Origin: Acidimicrobiia bacterium
Lineage (GTDB): Bacteria > Actinomycetota > Acidimicrobiia > Acidimicrobiales > Poriferisodalaceae
DNA: 64,000 bases
Direction of reading: 5' to 3'
Assembly: GCA_022820925.1 (NCBI GenBank)
Contig: JAJEEO010000014.1
Location: forward strand, 62,001-126,000
Shown here: in pieces, positions 46,523 through 57,325 of the stretch
Layout: every line of letters begins with the position of its first letter
Position numbering within the stretch: position 1 is the first letter of the stretch
Notes under the pieces: generated by a model
Database searches by the model: none
Seen by the model: the letters and a program-made list of their open reading frames with translations, nothing else
What the model was told of the DNA's origin: nothing
Position numbers and translations under genes: made by a program

Positions 46523-47127
46523 CGCTCTGCTTTGGTCGGCGGCGCAAGGCCGAAGAGATCGATGAGCCACAGGCCGTCGCCGACGATGCGCGCCAGCAGA
46601 CCGGTGGTCTCGGCCAGCCCGTCGTCGCGCAGCAGGCGCTCCTGCCAACGCTCGAACGTCGCCCGGGTATTCGCGAGCAGTTCGTCGTCGAGTGCCGCCG
46701 CCGCCAGTATCGACGCCGAGGTGTCGTCCGCCGCCTTGTACGGCTCGCGGACGTAGTCGAGATAGGCGAGAGCGAAGGTGCCGCGGGCGGCAGGGTCGTT
46801 GTCGCGGAAGCGGGCCTCGCGGTTGTCGAGCTCGTCGTCGAGCACGGCCAGCGTCTCGTCGAGCAGGCCGGCCATGAGGGCGTCTTTCGAGCCGAAGTGA
46901 TACAGGAAGCCGCCTTTGCTGACCCCGGCCTTCAGCGCGACCCGGTCGAGCGTGAGGTTGGCTGCACCGTCGGTCTGGATGACCTCGATGGCGGCTTGCA
47001 GGATGCGCTCGCGGGTTTGCACCGCTCGTTCCTGCACGGGACCGGATCGCGAGCCGGTCGCCTCGGCATGGGTGCCCGCAGCCGAGGTGCGGGCAGGTGT
47101 CGCTTTGTGGGGCCGAGTCCGTGCCAC
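46438..47127 (-). CDS. TetR/AcrR-family regulator, BetI-like position
   Basis: 229 residues from GTG 47127, divergent from the transporter ATPase. Helix-turn-helix: [20 protein letters not shown], then [28 protein letters not shown], a textbook TetR DNA-binding domain. The ligand domain has no recognisable signature, and the C-terminus is Gly/Asp-rich ([12 protein letters not shown]), overlapping betA on the other strand. By position it probably represses the betaine/choline uptake genes, like BetI, but it lacks clear BetI sequence features. Confidence 0.85.
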   Translation of the reverse strand: MARTRPHKATPARTSAAGTHAEATGSRSGPVQERAVQTRERILQAAIEVIQTDGAANLTLDRVALKAGVSKGGFLYHFGSKDALMAGLLDETLAVLDDELDNREARFRDNDPAARGTFALAYLDYVREPYKAADDTSASILAAAALDDELLANTRATFERWQERLLRDDGLAETTGLLARIVGDGLWLIDLFGLAPPTKAERHEVLDLVSAMISGDDGGDGGGVSADRP

Positions 47128-47156
47128 AGTCAGCACAGCGTACCGAGACCCCGTAC

Positions 47157-47172
47157 CCGTCCGGTTGGACGG
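47157..47172. promoter_or_regulatory. Palindrome between the TetR and ATPase genes
   Basis: CCGTCC-GGTT-GGACGG, perfect 6-bp arms, lies 24 bases before the ATPase ATG and 30 bases before the TetR start. A second weaker repeat (GTAC at 47140-47143 and 47153-47156) is adjacent. Plausible autoregulatory operator of the divergent TetR protein. Confidence 0.45.
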
Positions 47173-47195
47173 TAATGCGGCCGGCGGAGGCTCCC

Positions 47196-48287
47196 ATGGA
47201 TCAGATCTCTCCCGAATCTGCGCCGGACGAGGCCGCCCGGGACGCCGCCGTCTCGGGTGCCGATGCAACGGTCAGGGTCGCCGATCTCTGGAAGATCTTC
47301 GGTCGCAAAGTCGAGGCCGCTCGTGACATGGCCGTCGCCGGTGCCGAACGCGACGAGATCAGGTCCGAGACCGGCTGCCTGGTGGCGGTGCGCGACGTCA
47401 GCTTCGGGGTGAATGCAGGCGAGACCTTCGTCGTCATGGGCCTGTCCGGCTCGGGCAAGTCCACGCTGGTGCGCTGCATCTCCCGCTTGATCGAACCCAC
47501 CTTCGGCGACATGGAGGTGTGCGGCACCGTCTTGGCCGACGCGAGCGATGCAGCGTTGCGCGAGCTGCGCCGCAACAAGATCGCGATGGTGTTCCAGCAC
47601 TTCGGGCTGTTCCCCCATCGTCGAGTCGTCGACAACGTGGCCTACGGCCTCGAGGTGCAGGGCGTCGGCCGCGAAGAGCGCCATGAACGAGCCCACGAGG
47701 TGCTGGTCACGGTGGGCTTGGACGGCTGGGAACACCACTACCCGCAGCAGCTCAGCGGCGGCATGCAGCAACGGGTCGGCCTGGCGCGGGCCCTCGCGGT
47801 GGAACCCGAGGTGCTGTTCTTCGACGAACCGTTCTCGGCGCTAGACCCGCTCATCCGGCGCGACATGCAGGACGAGCTGGTGGCGCTGCAGCTCGAGCTG
47901 CAGCGCACCATCGTGTTCATCACCCACGATTTCGCCGAGGCACTGCGGCTGGCCGACCGGATCGCCATCATGCGGGACGGGGCCTTCACCCAGGTCGGGA
48001 CGCCGCTGGAGATCTTGACCCAGCCCGCGGACGACTACGTGAGGGCGTTCACCCAGGATGCGCCGATCGCCAAGGTGCTCCCTGCGTGCTCGCTGATGCG
48101 GCCGCTCGGCGACGGCGCCGTTGACGAGAGCTGGCCCCGCACCGCCGAGACCGCGACGCTCGAATCGGCCCTGCCGTTCCTGCTGTCGGAGCACCGACCT
48201 GTCGTGGTCTGCAACGCCGACGGCGATCCCCTGGGCCTGCTGCACCAGGACGATGTGGCAGCGGTGCTGGAGCAGAACCTGCGATGA
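47196..48287 (+). CDS. proV: Glycine betaine/choline ABC transporter ATPase
   Basis: 363 residues. ATG 47196 is preceded by GGAGG at good spacing. Walker A is GLSGSGKSTLVRC, the ABC signature QQLSGGMQQRVGLARALAVEP, and Walker B VLFFDEPFSALDPL, with the ProV/OpuAA-type N-terminal extension (LWKIFGRKVEAARDMAVAG) before the Walker motif. The C-terminal 60 residues look like a single CBS-type regulatory remnant (HRPVVVCNADGDPLGLL). It energises the fused permease downstream. It ends VLEQNLR with a stop overlapping the ATG of a 23-codon mini-ORF. Confidence 0.93.
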   Translation: MDQISPESAPDEAARDAAVSGADATVRVADLWKIFGRKVEAARDMAVAGAERDEIRSETGCLVAVRDVSFGVNAGETFVVMGLSGSGKSTLVRCISRLIEPTFGDMEVCGTVLADASDAALRELRRNKIAMVFQHFGLFPHRRVVDNVAYGLEVQGVGREERHERAHEVLVTVGLDGWEHHYPQQLSGGMQQRVGLARALAVEPEVLFFDEPFSALDPLIRRDMQDELVALQLELQRTIVFITHDFAEALRLADRIAIMRDGAFTQVGTPLEILTQPADDYVRAFTQDAPIAKVLPACSLMRPLGDGAVDESWPRTAETATLESALPFLLSEHRPVVVCNADGDPLGLLHQDDVAAVLEQNLR

Positions 48288-48355
48288 ACCGAACCGCCAC
48301 CAACGCTGCTCCAGCAACGCCATCAAACACAGTGCTGGAAAGCAACTTGCGGTGA
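48284..48355 (+). CDS. 23-codon mini-ORF coupling ATPase and permease genes
   Basis: ATG overlaps the ATPase stop (ATGA) and the TGA overlaps the GTG start of the permease (GTGA). The peptide begins MNRTATNAAPATPSNT and ends VLESNLR, against VLEQNLR at the end of the ATPase. The 24 bases ending each are 18/24 identical (48264-48287 and 48332-48355, period 68). Same architecture as the mini-ORF at 2143-2220. Probably a translational relay; peptide function unknown. Confidence 0.35.
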   Translation: MNRTATNAAPATPSNTVLESNLR

Positions 48356-50346
48356 GCCAGACGGTCGCCGCCGGTCCTGGTGCCAGCGCCGGCACACCCG
48401 CCTCCCGGCGGCGGTCGCCGCTCGCAGTGGGGCTGGCAGCCGCCGGGCTCGCGCTCGTGATCGTCGGCTTCGTCGCATCGGTGGGCGCATTTCCCGAGTC
48501 GTGGAACTTCGGCCTGGCCGACCCCATCGATCGCACGAGGCGTTGGCTCATCAACAACCAGACGTCCCATTGGCTGTACACGGTGCTGCTGAACCCGCTG
48601 ACCGATCTCGCCGATGCGGGCATCCGACGGCTCGAGGCGATCCTGCGGTGGTTCCCGTGGTACGTGTACCCGGTGTTCTGCGGTCTCGGGCTGTGGCGAG
48701 TGCGCGGCCGGGTGGCGGGCGCGCTCGGCTTCTGCGGCGTCGTGCTCATCGGCATGACCGATCTGTGGCAGCAGGGCTTCGCCACGCTCGCGCTGATGGG
48801 CGTGGCGGTGTTCCTGGCGCTGCTGGCGGGCATCCCGCTGGGCATCGCCGCGTGGCGCAACGACCGGTTCGCGAGCGTGCTGCGCCCCACGCTCGACGCC
48901 ATGCAGACCATGCCCGGGTTCGTCTATCTCATCCCGTTCGTGCTGCTGTTCGGCATCGGGCGCGTGCCGGCGCTGATCGCGACCGTCATCTTCGCCCTGC
49001 CCCCGGTGGTGCGGCTCACCGACGTGGGTCTGCGCAACGTGCCCGGGCCGATGGTGGAAGCCTCGGAGATGTTCGGCGCCACCGATCGCCAGACGCTGCG
49101 GCTGGTGAGGATCCCCGCCGCTCGCCCGGCGATCCTGGCCGGCGCCAACCAGACCACCATGCTCGCCATGAGCATGGTGGTGATCGCCGCGTTCATCGGC
49201 TCGGGCGGTCTCGGCCAGGACGTGCTGCGCGCCATGCGGGACATCGACGTCGGCGAGGCCTCGGAGGCCGGCATCGCCATCGTCATCATGGCGATCATCC
49301 TGGATCGCTTCACACGGGGCATCGCCACGCTGGGCGAGCGCGGGCGCGGCCCCCAGACCAATGCTCCTGCCGGCGGATCGCTGCGGGCCACCGACACGGT
49401 TGCGATCCGCCCGGTCGCGGCCGCAACGGCGCTGGTGGCGCTGGTGGGCGGCATCGTGGGTCACAACAAGTTCCCTGAATGGCTGCAATGGCACTACGCG
49501 CCGTACATCAACGACATCACGGCGTGGGCTCGCGACAACCTCTACGACATCGGCAACTCGGGCATCGGCACCGGGCCGCTCAGCGATTTCATCACCGTCT
49601 ACATGGTGACGCCGCTGCGGGAACTGCTCTCGTCGGGGATCCCCTGGCCGGCCATGATCGGGCTGGGCGTGCTGGGGGGCCTGCTGGCTCGCGGCGTCAC
49701 GCTGGGGCTGGGGGTCGGCGTCGCACTGTTTCTGATCGGGTGGCTGGGCATGTGGGAGCTGTCGATGGACACGCTGGCCCAGACGCTGGTGGCCGTGGCC
49801 GCCACGCTCGCTGTCGCGGTGCCGCTGGGAATCCAGGCCTCGCACAGCGACCGCTTCCAGAAGCTGGCAGATCCGGTGCTCGACTTCCTGCAGACCATCC
49901 CCAGCTTCGTGCTGCTGGTGCCGGTCATCACCCTGTTTCACGTGGGGCGGATCCCGGGCATCATCGCCTCGGTCATCTATGCGCTGCCGGCCGCGGTGCA
50001 CTACACCGACCTGGGGTTGCGCCGGGTTCCTGCCGAGGTGCACGAGGCGGCCACCAGCTTCGGCGCGACCCGGGGTCAGCGTCTGCGGCGTGTCGAGCTG
50101 CCGCTCGCGGCACCCGAGCTGATGGTGGCGGTCAACCAGGTGATCATGCTGGTGCTGGCCATGGTGGTGATCGCCGGTCTGGTCGGCGGCGGCGGTCTCG
50201 GTCTCGAGACCGTGAACGCGCTGCGCCGCAGCGACGCGGTGGGCCGGGGTTTCGAGGCAGGCATCGCCATCGTCCTGCTGGCGGGGATCCTGGACCGCCT
50301 CACCCGAGGTGTTGCCGACCGCCTCCGGCCGCCGCCCGCTGCCTGA
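48352..50346 (+). CDS. proW: Fused double permease of a glycine betaine/choline ABC transporter
   Basis: 664 residues from GTG 48352. The protein contains two complete BPD_transp_1 permease domains in tandem. The first EAA-type loop is at about 230-290 (LRNVPGPMVEASEMFGATD) and the second at about 550-610 (LRRVPAEVHEAATSFGATR), with matching helices such as FIGSGGLGQDVL and LVGGGGLGLETV. Each half also has its own N-terminal membrane segments. Normal ProW/OpuAB is one domain that homodimerises, so this single chain can form a whole pore. It follows the ATPase gene via the mini-ORF. Confidence 0.92.
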   Translation: MSQTVAAGPGASAGTPASRRRSPLAVGLAAAGLALVIVGFVASVGAFPESWNFGLADPIDRTRRWLINNQTSHWLYTVLLNPLTDLADAGIRRLEAILRWFPWYVYPVFCGLGLWRVRGRVAGALGFCGVVLIGMTDLWQQGFATLALMGVAVFLALLAGIPLGIAAWRNDRFASVLRPTLDAMQTMPGFVYLIPFVLLFGIGRVPALIATVIFALPPVVRLTDVGLRNVPGPMVEASEMFGATDRQTLRLVRIPAARPAILAGANQTTMLAMSMVVIAAFIGSGGLGQDVLRAMRDIDVGEASEAGIAIVIMAIILDRFTRGIATLGERGRGPQTNAPAGGSLRATDTVAIRPVAAATALVALVGGIVGHNKFPEWLQWHYAPYINDITAWARDNLYDIGNSGIGTGPLSDFITVYMVTPLRELLSSGIPWPAMIGLGVLGGLLARGVTLGLGVGVALFLIGWLGMWELSMDTLAQTLVAVAATLAVAVPLGIQASHSDRFQKLADPVLDFLQTIPSFVLLVPVITLFHVGRIPGIIASVIYALPAAVHYTDLGLRRVPAEVHEAATSFGATRGQRLRRVELPLAAPELMVAVNQVIMLVLAMVVIAGLVGGGGLGLETVNALRRSDAVGRGFEAGIAIVLLAGILDRLTRGVADRLRPPPAA

Positions 50347-50377
50347 GCAGCAACTGGCTGACAGCTACGGTGCCGAC

Positions 50378-51252
50378 ATGACTGATCCGCATGGAATGCA
50401 CTGCTCGGGGTCACGTCGGTGGGCATGGTTCCGAACCGCCGTCGCTGCCTGCACGCTGGTCGTCCTGGCGACCGGTTGCTTCGACGTCGAGATGGACTTC
50501 GTCGTGCGAGAGGACGGTTCGGGGTCGGTGACCATGACGATGCGCGTCGACGAGTCTGTTGCGGAGCTGGCGGCCCTCGGCGATGTGGGCAGCCTCGAGG
50601 ACTTCTGCCGCCAGGCAGCGGAGGAAGCCGGACTCGACGAATCGCTGGGATTCGACATCACCGGGGTCGAACAGACCTCTGACTCGGCAATCGAAAATGG
50701 CACGTGCATCGTCACGACCGTCGTCACGTGGACCGCAGACGAATCCGACGCCGTGCTGGCAGAGATGACCGGCGAAGGCGGGGACGGCCTCAGTCGCCTC
50801 GACAATGGCGGCTGGCGATTCCAGCTGGACATGGGAGAGTTGGCCGGGGACGTCGGCGAGGACGATCTGTCACAGATCGCTGCGCTCGGCTTCGACGCTC
50901 CCACGGTGACGATCTCGGTGACGCTGCCTGGGGATCCCGTCGAGCACAACGCCCAGTCGGCGAACCGTTCCGTGTACACGTGGGAGATCGGCTTCGATGC
51001 GCTCGCTGAGCTTCCCCCGTCGCTCTACGTCGAGACAGCGCCGAGCGAAGGCGGGCTGGGGCCTGCCGCGATCGGCGGGATCGTGGCAGGCATCGTGATG
51101 GTCCTCGCAGCGCTGGTCACGCTGCGTCGCCACCAGGAGGCCAAAGCCGCCGCAGCGAGCGAGCCGGCAGACGGCAGCGACGCAGCCGATGGCGAGGACG
51201 CCGGCGGCGGCTCAGACGAGGCAGCGCACCCCGACGATCCGATGAGCAGCTC

Positions 51253-51256
<4 letters not shown>
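50378..51256 (+). CDS. LppM-like lipoprotein with C-terminal membrane anchor
   Basis: 292 residues from ATG 50378. A signal segment AWFRTAVAACTLVVLATGC gives a lipobox (cysteine near residue 32). The mature N-terminus FDVEMDFVVREDGSGSVTMT parallels that of the lipoprotein at 17552-18421 (ADIVVDVDIAHDGAGEV). One transmembrane helix (about 228-250, GPAAIGGIVAGIVMVLAALV) is followed by an acidic Ala/Asp/Gly tail. So it is a double-anchored extracytoplasmic protein of unknown role. The end overlaps the convergent H+-PPase gene by four bases. Confidence 0.8.
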
Positions 51257-53361
<2,105 letters not shown>

Positions 53362-53480
53362 GTGGGCCTCCAAGGGCACATCGAGGTCAGGTCAGGTCAC
53401 GTCGGGGGGATGGCTCGGGGGAGTATGCCGGACCGCGGCCCAAGATGCTGAGAACCCGGCGACTCAGTCTCTGGGACCGG

Positions 53481-54848
53481 CTAGCTCGCCGGCTGAGAGT
53501 CGGGCTGCTCGCCAACCGGGGCTTCGCTGTGGGACGCTCCCCTGCCGGCCCACCACAGGACTGCCAAAGCGCCCGCAGCTGCAGCCAAGGACGCCACCAG
53601 GATGCCGATCTTGGCGAGGTCCGTCACCCCGCCGCTGTCGAAGGCGAGTCCTGAGATCAGGATCGAGACGGTGAAGCCGATGCCTGCCGCGAAACCGGCG
53701 CCGACGAACTGCGGCCAGCTGAGTCCGTCGGGCAGATCGAAGCCGAGTCGCGTCGCCACCCACGTGAACAGCGTGATGCCGACCGGCTTGCCGACCACCA
53801 GTCCCAGGATCACGCCCCAGGTAATGGGAGAAGCCGCGGCGTCGGCCACGGTGTCACCGGACAGCTTCACGCCGGCGTTCGCGAGGGCGAAGATGGGCAC
53901 GATCAAGAACGCCGTGAACGGGTGGAGGGTCGTCTCGAGACGCTCAGTCATCGGCACCGACTCCTGCACGAGGAACGACGCCTGGTGGACATGGTCGACG
54001 CTGGGATCCTCGGGCAGGTGATCCACGACGTCCTGGGCCTTCTTGGAATCGAGCAGCGGCTTGGCAGGCGCCAGCAGGCCGAGCGCCACGCCGGCGATCG
54101 TGGCATGCACCCCGGACTCGAGCGTCGCGAACCAGACCACGAGCCCCAGCACGACGTACACCTCGATCGCCCAGACCTTCATCATGGTGAGGGCCCGGAT
54201 CACGACGAGCAGACCGACGGCCAGCGCCAGCCACCTGAAGTCGAGATCTCCTGAGTAGAAGATCGCGATCACGGCGATGGCCCCGATGTCGTCCACGATG
54301 GCCAGCGTCAGCAGGAACAGCCGCAGCATCGGCGGGACGCGCGAGCCCAGCAGCGACACGATGCCCACGGCGAACGCGATGTCTGTTGCCATCGGGATCG
54401 CCCAGCCGCCGCTGGCCTCGCCGGAAGGATTCAAAGCGAAGTACAGCGCCGCCGGCACGACCATCCCGCCGATGGCGGCAATCGCCGGCAACATGGCAGC
54501 GCGCACGCTCGCGAGGTGACCGGTCACCAGCTCACGCTTGATCTCGAGTCCCACCACGAAGAAGAAGAGCGCCATGAGGCCGTCGTTGACGAATTCCTCC
54601 AACGTCAGCGGATGGAGGTGGTAGCTGCCGATGGCGAGGTCGATATAGGTGTGCCAGAAATCGAAATAGCTGTCGCTCCACGACGAGTTGGCCCAGATGA
54701 GCGCCGCCGCAGTGGCCACCAATAACAGCACGCTGCTGGCCACCTCGCGGTGAATGAACTTCAGAATCGGCCGGGCCACGTAGCGAGCCAGCCGGCTGTC
54801 GCCCCCGACGAATGTCTCACGATGCAACAGGTAGTCAGAACCCGCCAT
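53481..54848 (-). CDS. nhaA: Na+/H+ antiporter NhaA
   Basis: 455 residues from ATG 54848. The NhaA core is evident: NDGLMALFFFVVGLEIKRELVTG, WAIPMATDIAFAVGIVSLLG and LRLFLLTLAIVDDIGAIAVIAIFYS, the last with the paired aspartates of the ion site. The C-terminal half has FAGFAAGIGFTVSILISGLAF. A hydrophilic stretch of about 45 residues in the middle (DHLPEDPSVDHVHQASFL) is longer than in E. coli NhaA but common in actinobacteria. It exports Na+ in exchange for protons. Confidence 0.95.
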   Translation of the reverse strand: MAGSDYLLHRETFVGGDSRLARYVARPILKFIHREVASSVLLLVATAAALIWANSSWSDSYFDFWHTYIDLAIGSYHLHPLTLEEFVNDGLMALFFFVVGLEIKRELVTGHLASVRAAMLPAIAAIGGMVVPAALYFALNPSGEASGGWAIPMATDIAFAVGIVSLLGSRVPPMLRLFLLTLAIVDDIGAIAVIAIFYSGDLDFRWLALAVGLLVVIRALTMMKVWAIEVYVVLGLVVWFATLESGVHATIAGVALGLLAPAKPLLDSKKAQDVVDHLPEDPSVDHVHQASFLVQESVPMTERLETTLHPFTAFLIVPIFALANAGVKLSGDTVADAAASPITWGVILGLVVGKPVGITLFTWVATRLGFDLPDGLSWPQFVGAGFAAGIGFTVSILISGLAFDSGGVTDLAKIGILVASLAAAAGALAVLWWAGRGASHSEAPVGEQPDSQPAS

Positions 54849-54925
54849 ACGGCCGCTCAGGATACGGCCCGCTCTGCCGGGGTCTGCTCGCCGGCGTCGA
54901 TTCCTGCGGTCTCGTCGGCAGCTGT

Positions 54926-55294
54926 TCAGCTCGTCGAAATGAGCTGAACGGCTGCCTCGAGTCGGGTCGCCATCTCGAACAACGGTGCAACGCCGGTCTC
55001 GTCCAGAATGGCAGCGACCTCGGGCACGGTGACGACGAGCGCCATGGCGCCCCCCGCTTTGCGGCAACGACGCCGCGCGTCCAGCAGGATCCCCACGACA
55101 ACGGGTTCCAGCACAGTGACGTCAGACAGGTCGACAACGAGCCTCGGCTGCGGCCCCGAAGCGTCGAACGCTGACCGCACGGCGCTGTCCAGCGACGCGA
55201 TGGCAGCCACGTCGAGCTCGCCATGCGGCGTGAGCACGGTCGCCCGCGAGCCGTCAGGCGCGTCGATGGTCTGCGAAGAGATGCCGGAGATCAC
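54926..55294 (-). CDS. STAS-domain protein, anti-sigma-factor-antagonist-like
   Basis: 122 residues from GTG 55294. The STAS pattern is clear: TVLTPHGELDVAAIASLDSAV, then PRLVVDLSDVTVLEPVVVGILLDARRRCRKAGG and MALVVTVPEVAAILDETGVAPLFEM. The usual phosphorylated serine in DSSG(L/V) is replaced by the sequence LEPVVVG, so regulation by serine phosphorylation is unlikely. No anti-sigma kinase gene is adjacent. It may act as a constitutive partner-binding module. It lies 18 bases upstream of the LLM gene end, on the same strand. Confidence 0.85.
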   Translation of the reverse strand: MISGISSQTIDAPDGSRATVLTPHGELDVAAIASLDSAVRSAFDASGPQPRLVVDLSDVTVLEPVVVGILLDARRRCRKAGGAMALVVTVPEVAAILDETGVAPLFEMATRLEAAVQLISTS

Positions 55295-55312
55295 GACGAG
55301 CCCTCAGGCGGT

Positions 55313-56437
55313 TCAGCCAAAGCGGGGCATCACCTTGTCGCTGATGAGCTCGAGCGACGCGTTGATCTGGTCGGCGGAATGGATGCCCTGGGGCACCAGG
55401 AAGAACGCCTCCTCGATGCCCAGCACCGTCTGCGCCTCTTCGATCTGGCGGCTGATGGTGTCGGGGCTGCCGACGAGCTGCAGCGGCATGCCCTGGCCGA
55501 ACTGGATGGCCCACTGGTTCCAGAACCACTCCATGTCGGCGAACAGCTCCCACGCCTCGGCGTCGGTGGGTGCGCACACCGCCACGCCGCCCCAGCCGCA
55601 CTCATGCCCGCGGGGCTTCTCCACGCCGTGCTGCGCAGCCTCGGTGCGGTACGCCTTCCACAGCGCCTCGCAGAAGTCCATCTTGTCGCTCAGCACGATC
55701 GGCGTGCCGCCGTAGCGCGCCCAGAAGACCGCCGAGCCCATCGACATGGTGAATCCGCCGTACAGCGGCGGGTGCGGCGACTGCAGCGGGCGCGGGGCGA
55801 TGCCGACCTCGTGGATCGTCATGTCGGGGTCGACGCCGGCGCCGTAGTCTGAATAGACGGTGTGCGTGTGCGGGTTGAGGTTGTCGTTGGGGAAGCGCCA
55901 GAACTCGCCCTCATACGAGAATGTGTTGTTCTGCAAGGCCGTGAGCACCACGTCCACGAACTCCTCGAAGAAGCGCCGGTTGTACTCGTCGTCCTCGGTG
56001 CCGCGGTTCCACTTGCCCACCGCCGCGAGATCGGGGCGGATCTTGAACTGGTCCACCCAGCGGTGCTGGTAGCCGCGCACCACGCCGAAGCACAGCCGCC
56101 CGCCGGTCATGTGGTCGAGGGTCGCCACCTGCTCGGCCACCCGCATCGGGTTGTGCGTGGTGGACACGTAGCCGCACGCGATCGGCCGCAGCCGGCTGGT
56201 GTGCTGGGCGATCCAGCTCGCCATCAGGTTGAGGTCGTTGGAGATCTCGAAGCCCTCGATCTGCAGGTGATGCTCGGGGTGGCCGAAGCCGTACCAGCCG
56301 TTCTCATCGGCGAAACGCGCGATCTCGGCAATCTCGCCGAGCATGCGCTGGTAGTAGTCGTTGTTGAGCCCTGCGAGGCCGGCCTCGAGCTCGTGCCGGC
56401 GGCCGATTGTGCAGTACATGAACAAGCTGAACTTCAC
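55313..56437 (-). CDS. LLM-class flavin-dependent oxidoreductase (luciferase-like)
   Basis: 374 residues from GTG 56437 (KFSLFMYCTIG). TIM-barrel bacterial-luciferase fold with WYGFGHPEHHLQIEGFEISN, ACGYVSTTHNPMRVAEQVATLDHMTGGRLCFGVVRGYQ and SPHPPLYGGFTMS, and a C-terminal QLVGSPDTISRQIEEAQTVLG. Members are FMN monooxygenases or F420 enzymes acting on small organic substrates. Transcribed divergently from a TetR gene with a palindrome in between, suggesting inducible expression by its own substrate. Substrate unknown. Confidence 0.88.
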   Translation of the reverse strand: MKFSLFMYCTIGRRHELEAGLAGLNNDYYQRMLGEIAEIARFADENGWYGFGHPEHHLQIEGFEISNDLNLMASWIAQHTSRLRPIACGYVSTTHNPMRVAEQVATLDHMTGGRLCFGVVRGYQHRWVDQFKIRPDLAAVGKWNRGTEDDEYNRRFFEEFVDVVLTALQNNTFSYEGEFWRFPNDNLNPHTHTVYSDYGAGVDPDMTIHEVGIAPRPLQSPHPPLYGGFTMSMGSAVFWARYGGTPIVLSDKMDFCEALWKAYRTEAAQHGVEKPRGHECGWGGVAVCAPTDAEAWELFADMEWFWNQWAIQFGQGMPLQLVGSPDTISRQIEEAQTVLGIEEAFFLVPQGIHSADQINASLELISDKVMPRFG

Positions 56438-56555
56438 CCTGGCTCCCGCTGCCTCGCTCCCCGGCACGATCCGAGGTTCATTGCGGAGTGTAGGTGGGCT
56501 TGCTGCGGAGGGACCCGAGAGCCCCGCACGCACCTTGCGGCCACCGACCACTGCA

Positions 56556-56569
56556 TGAACGCCTGTTCA
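56556..56569. promoter_or_regulatory. Probable TetR operator
   Basis: TGAACGCCTGTTCA, perfect 5-bp arms TGAAC/GTTCA with a 4-base spacer, lies 21 bases before the TetR start and 119 bases before the divergent LLM gene. TGAAC-N4-GTTCA is a form seen for TetR/FadR-like regulators. Likely autoregulatory. Confidence 0.55.
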
Positions 56570-56589
56570 GGACTAGGTTTTTCTGCGGC

Positions 56590-57300
56590 ATGAGCAGCAC
56601 CGATGCAGCCGATCTGGAGCCCGTTCCCGCGGAAGCCGGCGATTCGCCCGGCAACGGCAATGACGACGCCAACAGCGACGACAACGGGAACGGCAATGGC
56701 CGCCGGATCCGCAAGGGCGAGCGCAGCCGCATGCGGATCCTCGATGCCGCCGCGCGCCTGCTCTCGTGCCGCGGCTACGCCGCCACCACCCTGACGGACA
56801 TCGCTGCTGCGGCGGAGATGCAGGCCGGCAGCCTCTACTACCACTTCGATTCGAAAGACGCGATCGTCGAAGAGGTGCTGAGCGTCGGCATCGACCACGC
56901 CCGCTCTGCGATCGACGCCGCACTGGAGGCGCTGGGTCCCGAGGCCAGAGGTTCCGACCGCCTGGCCGAGGCCATCGTCGCCTACGTCAACTGCATCGTC
57001 GCCGAGAGCAACTTCACGGTCGCCAACATCCGCTGCTTCAACGAATCGCCCCCGCAGACGCGCGAGAGCCTGGCGGTGCCGCTGCGCGAGTTCGCCAACC
57101 TCTGGGTGGGCCTGCTCACCGAGGGTCAGGCCGACGGTTCGCTGCGAGCCGACACCAACGCCAAAGTGCTCGCCCGGATCATGATCTCGGGCCTGAATTC
57201 GCTCGCAAGCTGGTACCGCCCCGGCGGCGAACTGCGCCTCGAAGACCTCGCCCGCCAGTTCGCCGACATGGTCCTCGACGGCCTGCACCCTCCCGACTGA
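56590..57300 (+). CDS. TetR/AcrR-family transcriptional regulator
   Basis: 236 residues from ATG 56590. A disordered Gly/Asn/Asp-rich leader (residues 15-38, DSPGNGNDDANSD) precedes the DNA-binding domain RMRILDAAARLLSCRGYAATTLTDIAAAAEMQAGSLYYHFDSKDAIVEEVL. The C-terminal ligand domain is of the type often found with fatty-acid or CoA-ester responsive TetRs. It is divergent from the LLM oxidoreductase and is the likely repressor of it through the palindrome at 56556. The stop is 26 bases before a long hairpin element. Confidence 0.9.
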   Translation: MSSTDAADLEPVPAEAGDSPGNGNDDANSDDNGNGNGRRIRKGERSRMRILDAAARLLSCRGYAATTLTDIAAAAEMQAGSLYYHFDSKDAIVEEVLSVGIDHARSAIDAALEALGPEARGSDRLAEAIVAYVNCIVAESNFTVANIRCFNESPPQTRESLAVPLREFANLWVGLLTEGQADGSLRADTNAKVLARIMISGLNSLASWYRPGGELRLEDLARQFADMVLDGLHPPD

Positions 57301-57325
57301 GCCGCTCTGCAGAGTGGCACGAGGA

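Noticed and set aside
48049..50043. 664-codon open frame antisense to the double permease
   Set aside because: His/Gln/Arg/Asp-rich low-complexity product; shadow of a real membrane protein gene.
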